Notes under the pieces: model-generated | The model's input: the letters and a program-made list of their open reading frames with translations, nothing else | What the model was told of the DNA's origin: nothing | Databases searched by the model: none | Shown here: one piece after another, positions 24,892-27,954 of the stretch | How positions within the stretch are numbered: position 1 is the stretch's first letter | Layout: each line of letters starts with the position of its first letter | Position numbers and translations under genes: made by a program | From: JAHEJB01 sp037969195 | Lineage (GTDB): Bacteria; Bacteroidota; Rhodothermia; Rhodothermales; Rubricoccaceae | Assembly: GCA_037969195.1 (NCBI GenBank) | Contig: JBBKWZ010000164.1 | Location: forward strand, 1 to 27,954 | Direction of reading: 5' to 3' | Length of the DNA stretch: 27,954 bases

Positions 24892-24936
24892 CAAGAGGCT
24901 CCGGCGCGGATTCCGTGTTGGGGCCTCTTGCTTTTC
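24892..24936 (+). terminator. Rho-independent terminator after the barrel gene
   Basis: CAAGAGGCTCC (24892-24902) pairs with GGGGCCTCTTG (24920-24930), with one imperfect position, around a 17-base loop. CTTTTC follows. Confidence 0.7.
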
Positions 24937-25067
24937 GCGGTAGCCTCACACTTTCTGGGCTCCAATTGATGGAATGTGCACCGCGTCTATTCGTAGTTTT
25001 TCGGGCTATTCGAATTGCATGCGCACAAATCCGATAATTCGCTTCAGGCGAAAGTCGAGTAACGACA

Positions 25068-25304
25068 ATGTCTCGCAAAGATCAGCTAACAGGAAAGGGC
25101 CCGATGTCGGGCAATCACGTTTCGCACGCTCACAACAAGGTGCGGCGGCGGTTCAACGTAAACCTTCAGAAGAAGCGCTTTTTCATTCCTGAAGAAGATC
25201 GCTGGGTTACACTTCGAGTGTCTGCTCAGACGCTGAAAACTATCAACAAGAAAGGAATCAGCGCCGTGCTCAAGGACGCACGCGCAAGCGGCGTAAGCAT
25301 CTGA
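25068..25304 (+). CDS. rpmB: 50S ribosomal protein L28
   Basis: 78 residues, the normal length. The family pattern is clear: LTGKGPMSGNHVSHAHNKVR near the start, then NLQKKRFFIPEEDRWVTLRV and INKKGISAVL. L28 is a large-subunit protein near the E-site. The cysteine found near residue 5 in many homologues (MSRVCQ in E. coli) is Asp here (MSRKDQ), and no CxxC pairs are present, so this is a zinc-free form. It is first in a three-gene cluster with L33 and a DUF4295 protein, an order typical of Bacteroidota. Confidence 0.97.
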   Translation: MSRKDQLTGKGPMSGNHVSHAHNKVRRRFNVNLQKKRFFIPEEDRWVTLRVSAQTLKTINKKGISAVLKDARASGVSI

Positions 25305-25336
25305 CCGGTTTCCCTTCTATTTGAATTACGACTCCG

Positions 25337-25507
25337 ATGGCAAAAGGCAAAGACGTACGAATCCAGGTAATCCTCGAGTGCACTGAGGCTCCCGGCACCT
25401 CGCGCTATTCAACGACGAAGAACCGCCGGAACACTACCGAGCGGATGGAGCTCAAGAAGTACAACGCGAAGCTCCGTAAGCACACTCTCCACCGCGAAAT
25501 CAAGTAA
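25337..25507 (+). CDS. rpmG: 50S ribosomal protein L33
   Basis: 56 residues, short but of normal size for L33. Reads MAKGKDVRIQVILECTEAPG, then RYSTTKNRRNTTERMELKKY. This is the L33 pattern, with the conserved TTKNRRNT-type segment. Only one Cys (residue 15) remains; the second CxxC pair of zinc-binding L33 is absent, so this is the zinc-independent form. It starts 32 bases after L28. Confidence 0.96.
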   Translation: MAKGKDVRIQVILECTEAPGTSRYSTTKNRRNTTERMELKKYNAKLRKHTLHREIK

Positions 25508-25546
25508 TCGAAGCGCGCTCCACGCGCGCATCTAGCCCCTACGACG

Positions 25547-25723
25547 ATGGCAAAGAAAGTATCGAAAAACCAACGTACCAATCGTGGTGCCGCCGGCGAC
25601 GTCAAGCAGATGGCAAAAGTGATCGTTGCCGCTAAGAAGAGCAACGGCCACCACGAGTTCCGTTCCAAGATGGTGGAAGTTGGTCAGGTTCAGGATGAAC
25701 TGAAAGCTGCCAAGGCAGGCTGA
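25547..25723 (+). CDS. DUF4295 small basic protein
   Basis: 58 residues, highly basic N-terminus (MAKKVSKNQRTNR), then KQMAKVIVAAKKSNGHHEF and KMVEVGQVQDELK. DUF4295 proteins occur almost only in Bacteroidota and relatives and nearly always follow L33, as here, 39 bases downstream. Probably ribosome-associated, which is inferred from context. The gene ftsY, often next in the lineage, is missing; a strong terminator follows instead. Confidence 0.88.
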   Translation: MAKKVSKNQRTNRGAAGDVKQMAKVIVAAKKSNGHHEFRSKMVEVGQVQDELKAAKAG

Positions 25724-25748
25724 CCGACATTGCGCAACACCCCATGCT

Positions 25749-25783
25749 GAGGCGGCGCCACTGATGTGGGGCCGCCTCTTTCA
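25749..25783 (+). terminator. Rho-independent terminator of the ribosomal protein operon
   Basis: GAGGCGGC (25749-25756) pairs with GCCGCCTC (25771-25778), with an inner CCAC/GTGG pair around a TGAT loop and a single G/G mismatch. TTTCATTT follows. The convergent minus-strand gene ends at 25786, so the stem may serve both directions. Confidence 0.85.
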
Positions 25784-25785
25784 TT

Positions 25786-26247
25786 TCAATCCTCCAGCTC
25801 CGTCCCAGCGAACCAGTAGGCAAAGCGGGCTTCTGAGGGAAAGAAAAGCCAAGCGAAGGCGAAAAAAGGAATGACGAAGGCGAGGTTTAGAAATTCCCCT
25901 GTTAAAAACATCGCGATGGCCGCGAACATGGCGGAGGCTTCGACGGCGGCAATAGAAATGATGCATCGCGTTCGAATGAGTGCTATTGCATCTGCGTAGC
26001 TCTCCAGAGTTGGAACTGTCGCATCCAGCTTCTTCTGGATCGAGAATCCCGTGATCAGGGCGACGACATTGATTACGGCGTTTAGACCAAATATCAAACT
26101 GTTGTCGGCAAGCGATCCACCTGAACCCGAGCGAAGTAAGAACGTCATGATCGCGCAAAGAATGACAACTCCCATGGAGATGGAGAGCCATATGACGCGC
26201 AATGTTCGCTTGTCGGCAGCAAGCTGTTCAGGTGTAGGACCGTTCAT
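25786..26247 (-). CDS. Four-helix membrane protein of unknown family
   Basis: 153 residues from the ATG whose first base is 26247. The frame is open further upstream but passes through the tRNA-Pro and tRNA-Arg genes, so the short form is chosen. Four hydrophobic helices: about 20-40 (VIWLSISMGVVILCAIMTFL), 55-73 (LIFGLNAVINVVALITGF), 95-120 (IISIAAVEASAMFAAIAMFL) and 125-140 (AFVIPFFAFAWLFF). The termini are short and polar. No motif is recognised. It is divergent from the tRNA cluster and convergent with the ribosomal protein operon. Confidence 0.7.
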   Translation of the reverse strand: MNGPTPEQLAADKRTLRVIWLSISMGVVILCAIMTFLLRSGSGGSLADNSLIFGLNAVINVVALITGFSIQKKLDATVPTLESYADAIALIRTRCIISIAAVEASAMFAAIAMFLTGEFLNLAFVIPFFAFAWLFFPSEARFAYWFAGTELED

Positions 26248-26271
26248 GTCGCGAAGATAGCGCGGAGAGCC

Positions 26272-26298
26272 TTGGCGTGGTCCATGCGGCGGTATATT
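26272..26298 (+). promoter_or_regulatory. Candidate promoter for the tRNA-Pro/tRNA-Arg cluster
   Basis: TTG (26272-26274) and TATATT (26293-26298, continuing as TATATTGA) are separated by 18 bases. They lie just 9 bases upstream of tRNA-Pro. The pattern suits a housekeeping promoter in this lineage. Confidence 0.45.
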
Positions 26299-26307
26299 GA
26301 ACACATT

Positions 26308-26381
26308 CGGGGCGTAGCGCAGCCCGGTAGCGCGACTGCTTTGGGAGCAGTAGGTCGTCGGTTCGAATCCGGCCGCCCCGA
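26308..26381 (+). tRNA. tRNA-Pro (anticodon TGG)
   Basis: 74 bases without encoded CCA. Acceptor CGGGGCG pairs with CGCCCCG (26374-26380), discriminator A. Anticodon stem ACTGC/GCAGT encloses TTTGGGA, giving TGG. The T-loop GTTCGAATC is intact. Confidence 0.97.
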
Positions 26382-26397
26382 CAAACCACCCGGTACT

Positions 26398-26471
26398 GCG
26401 CTCGTAGCTCAGCTGGATAGAGCGGCGGTCTTCTAAACCGCAGGTCGCAGGTTCGAGTCCTGCCGGGCGCA
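26398..26471 (+). tRNA. tRNA-Arg (anticodon TCT)
   Basis: 74 bases without encoded CCA. Acceptor GCGCTCG pairs with CGGGCGC (26464-26470) with one G-U pair. Anticodon stem GCGGT/ACCGC encloses CTTCTAA, giving TCT. The last bases of this gene are the start of the tandem repeat that follows. Confidence 0.97.
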
Positions 26472-26640
26472 CGAAGTCTGGTGGGACAACTCAATCAGCC
26501 GCCTCACTCATGCCTTCGCATCGAGAGCGATGCTTTCGACCTGGCGGGCGCACGAAGTCTCGTGGGACAACTAAGTCATCCGGCCTCACCCGTGCCCCCG
26601 CCTCGAACGCGATGCTTTCGACCTGCCGGGCACGCACAGT
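26464..26640 (+). repeat. Imperfect tandem repeat (81-82 base unit) starting with the 3' end of tRNA-Arg
   Basis: Copy 1 runs 26464-26544, copy 2 26545-26626, and a third copy begins at 26627 and breaks off after CGGGCACGCACAG or so. Copies 1 and 2 share CGGGCGCACGAAGTCT at their start, GTGGGACAACT in the middle and GCGATGCTTTCGACCTG at their end, with about 15 scattered differences. Each copy's end resembles the tRNA T-arm/acceptor (TTCGA.CCTG.CGGGCGCA). Copy 1 also carries the hairpin GCATCG-AGAG-CGATGC (26518-26533). This suggests repeated insertion scars or stepwise duplication at the tRNA 3' end. Confidence 0.8.
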
Positions 26641-26659
26641 GAAACTCTTCCTCCAGCCC

Positions 26660-27388
26660 ATGTACCGATTAGCTCTTGTTTGCGTATTGATGATCAGTAT
26701 GTGGTCGGCCTCGGCCCAGACGCTGGAGCTTCCTTATCTCTACAAAGTGACAACGGTCCGAGCCGCTCCCGGTGAGCTACTTAACCTGATTGATCTTTAT
26801 AAAAGGCAGATGGAGGTCATCGCGGACAGCGAACGCCATCGACCATTCTGGATGCGCCACAGCCAAGGAGACCACTGGGATCTGATGCTTCTCTTTCCGA
26901 TGGAGAGCTATGAAGCGTTCCACAGCCCTGATCGAACTGACGCCCGCGTTGTTCAGCGCGATGATTTCCAGCATCAATTCAATGATATAGTTGCATTCCA
27001 AGAGGATCTGTTTGCTTATGGCCCGCCGCTGGAAGTTGTTCAGGAAGCGTTTGACGAGGCCGGATTATTTCATGTCGAGATGTTTGAGGCTCTCCCGGGC
27101 AGGCACGACGAACTCTATGAACAACGGAAAATGGAGAACGTCTATCTCCAACACATCAATCGACCCCAGAACTTGATCTTCGTCAAGAGCGATGGTGCAT
27201 CCGTGGACGTGTTCACGCTCGGTTTCTACCGCGACATTAAGCACTTTGCCGAGAGCGCGGATATCCCGCTGGACGAAGAAGATGCCGCCGCAAAAGCAGC
27301 CGGTTTCGAGAGCGTTTACACTATCAGCCCATATCTCCGTTCGCTTATCCGCGAACACCACGATACCATAGCCGTCGCCATCAGGTAA
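26660..27388 (+). CDS. Exported protein with two ferredoxin-like (dimeric alpha/beta barrel-type) halves
   Basis: 242 residues from the ATG at 26660. The frame extends 50 codons upstream across the tRNA-Arg tandem repeat, so the later ATG with a signal peptide (LVCVLMISMWSASAQ) is chosen. The mature protein looks duplicated. Half one has KVTTVRAAPGELLNLIDLYK, then DHWDLMLLFPMESYEAF. Half two has HVEMFEALPGRHDELYEQRK, then FVKSDGASVDVFTLGFYRDI. Each half resembles the NIPSNAP/EthD/antibiotic-monooxygenase type alpha/beta fold, but no catalytic residues are recognisable. It is likely a periplasmic binding or enzyme-like protein of unknown role. It is inserted between tRNA genes. Confidence 0.68.
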   Translation: MYRLALVCVLMISMWSASAQTLELPYLYKVTTVRAAPGELLNLIDLYKRQMEVIADSERHRPFWMRHSQGDHWDLMLLFPMESYEAFHSPDRTDARVVQRDDFQHQFNDIVAFQEDLFAYGPPLEVVQEAFDEAGLFHVEMFEALPGRHDELYEQRKMENVYLQHINRPQNLIFVKSDGASVDVFTLGFYRDIKHFAESADIPLDEEDAAAKAAGFESVYTISPYLRSLIREHHDTIAVAIR

Positions 27389-27443
27389 GCAAGACTTTGT
27401 ATCTACGACGACTGTTACTCCATCCGTATCTTCCGTGTCCCAT

Positions 27444-27514
27444 GGCGCCGTGGCCGAGTGGCTAGGCAAGGGTCTGCAAAACCCTCTACAGCGGTTCGAG
27501 TCCGCTCGGCGCCT
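27444..27514 (+). tRNA. tRNA-Cys (anticodon GCA)
   Basis: 71 bases without CCA. Acceptor GGCGCCG pairs with CGGCGCC (27507-27513), and the discriminator is T as expected for Cys. Anticodon stem AGGGT/ACCCT encloses CTGCAAA, giving GCA. Confidence 0.96.
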
Positions 27515-27575
27515 CTGGTTCGTTTTCACGTCCGCTTTCTAGGCGCTAAGATCTGCGCTCTGTAATTTGCCGTAC

Positions 27576-27649
27576 GCCTCCGTAGCTCAGTTGGTTAGAG
27601 CACCTGACTCTTAATCAGGGTGTCGAAGGTTCGAGTCCTTCCGGGGGTA
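27576..27649 (+). tRNA. tRNA-Lys (anticodon CTT)
   Basis: 74 bases without CCA. Acceptor GCCTCCG pairs with CGGGGGT (27642-27648) with G-U pairs. Anticodon stem CCTGA/TCAGG encloses CTCTTAA, giving CTT. T-stem GAAGG/CCTTC. Its 3' end lies next to a tyrosine recombinase gene and is a probable integration target. Confidence 0.95.
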
Positions 27650-27657
27650 CACCCCAA

Positions 27658-27694
27658 AAACGCTCTTTATCGTGTGATAAAGGGCGTTTCTGTT
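27658..27694 (+). terminator. Rho-independent terminator after tRNA-Lys
   Basis: AAACGCTCTTTATC (27658-27671) pairs with GATAAAGGGCGTTT (27676-27689) with one G-U pair around GTGT. CTGTTT follows. It would end the tRNA transcript. Confidence 0.8.
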
Positions 27695-27767
27695 TGTTGG
27701 AATAGCCCAATCAGTCCAAGTGCGGTAAAGGCCATTTTCGGCCACTGAGGGACATCCACGGACACAG

Positions 27768-27797
27768 TGTGCGGACATTGTGCGGACATCGTCCGCA
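27768..27797. repeat. Two abutting copies of TGTGCGGACAT plus an inverted TCCGCA
   Basis: TGTGCGGACAT occurs at 27768-27778 and again at 27779-27789. The second copy forms an inverted repeat with TCCGCA at 27792-27797, and a looser copy (CACGGACA) lies just upstream. They sit 5 bases beyond the recombinase stop codon, between it and tRNA-Lys, where arm-type integrase or excisionase sites may lie. Confidence 0.6.
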
Positions 27798-27801
27798 AGC
27801 C

Positions 27802-27954
27802 CTACTCGATAGCCAATATTTCTAGCGGCTCAATAGGCACGGCTCTGTCGCCTTTTACTGGCAGAGCCTTAGCGTCTCCAAGTGAGATTCCGCCAAGTGC
27901 CTGGTTCATTCCATTGGTCATGGAGGCTGGGGCGAGATGGGCGTAGCGTTGGGT
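27802..27954 (-). CDS. C-terminal end of a tyrosine recombinase/integrase (5' end outside window)
   Basis: The last 50 codons of a minus-strand gene are visible, ending in TAG at 27804-27802. The frame reads TQRYAHLAPASMTNGMNQAL and continues to PIEPLEILAIE. The RYAHLAP segment is the terminal motif of phage-type tyrosine recombinases, where the Tyr is the DNA nucleophile. The rest of the catalytic domain lies beyond the window. The gene is convergent with tRNA-Lys, whose end is 153 bases away, the usual layout of an integrase beside its tRNA attachment site. Whether the gene is intact cannot be seen here. Confidence 0.85.
   Translation of the reverse strand, partial: TQRYAHLAPASMTNGMNQALGGISLGDAKALPVKGDRAVPIEPLEILAIE

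Noticed and set aside
27065..27529. 154-codon minus-strand frame covering tRNA-Cys
   Set aside because: It passes through an intact tRNA and lies antisense to the secreted protein gene.
1..27954. CRISPR array or restriction/defence cluster
   Set aside because: No regularly spaced repeat array and no cas, restriction or toxin-antitoxin motifs were seen on either strand. The only tandem repeats are those at tRNA-Arg and beside the recombinase.

Overview
The window looks like chromosomal DNA of a free-living, probably aquatic member of the Bacteroidota/Rhodothermota group. Three things point there: a type IX secretion C-terminal sorting domain on the large minus-strand protein, the ribosomal protein L28 - L33 - DUF4295 trio, and several outer-membrane barrels and lipoproteins of that lineage. 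Start sites mostly lack a clear Shine-Dalgarno sequence, which also fits. TAG, TGA and TAA all serve as stops. Assignments rest on reading motifs by eye; no database search was run.

Layout. 1-5176: the tail of a DUF5777 barrel, an Asp-box repeat lipoprotein, a DUF389 membrane protein, the tRNA U34 hydroxylase TrhO, a DUF4956 membrane protein and an isoprenylcysteine methyltransferase-like membrane enzyme. 5187-6723: an ArsC-like gene broken by two in-frame TAG codons, a PaaI-type thioesterase and a DUF2071 protein. 6792-8780: an exported serine beta-lactamase-fold hydrolase. 8865-13357: a UPF0104-type membrane protein, a CDP-alcohol phosphotransferase, inositol-3-phosphate synthase, a nucleotidyltransferase resembling CTP:inositol-1-phosphate cytidylyltransferase, and a small cysteine-rich protein. 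13478-15340: a RibD/DHFR-like reductase, a four-helix membrane protein and an exported DinB-like protein.

15677-21128 is a minus-strand block: a duplicated DUF1579-like protein, an 1111-residue sugar-dehydrogenase-like T9SS cargo protein and a small barrel. 21240-24870 on the plus strand holds a LolC/E-type permease, a lipoprotein and an outer-membrane barrel. 25068-25723 is the ribosomal protein operon, followed by a terminator and a minus-strand membrane protein. 26308-27649 carries four tRNA genes (Pro, Arg, Cys, Lys), with a secreted protein between Arg and Cys. The window ends inside the 3' end of a tyrosine recombinase gene next to tRNA-Lys, so the right edge appears to enter an integrated mobile element.

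The most coherent system is at 8865-13142. Glucose-6-phosphate would become inositol-1-phosphate (MIPS), then CDP-inositol (cytidylyltransferase), then an inositol phosphodiester made by the CDP-alcohol enzyme: either a membrane phosphoinositide or di-inositol phosphate. A strong terminator-like hairpin separates the phosphotransferase from MIPS. The other notable signals are the double-amber ArsC gene, a tandem repeat built from the 3' end of tRNA-Arg, and the tRNA-Lys/integrase junction.
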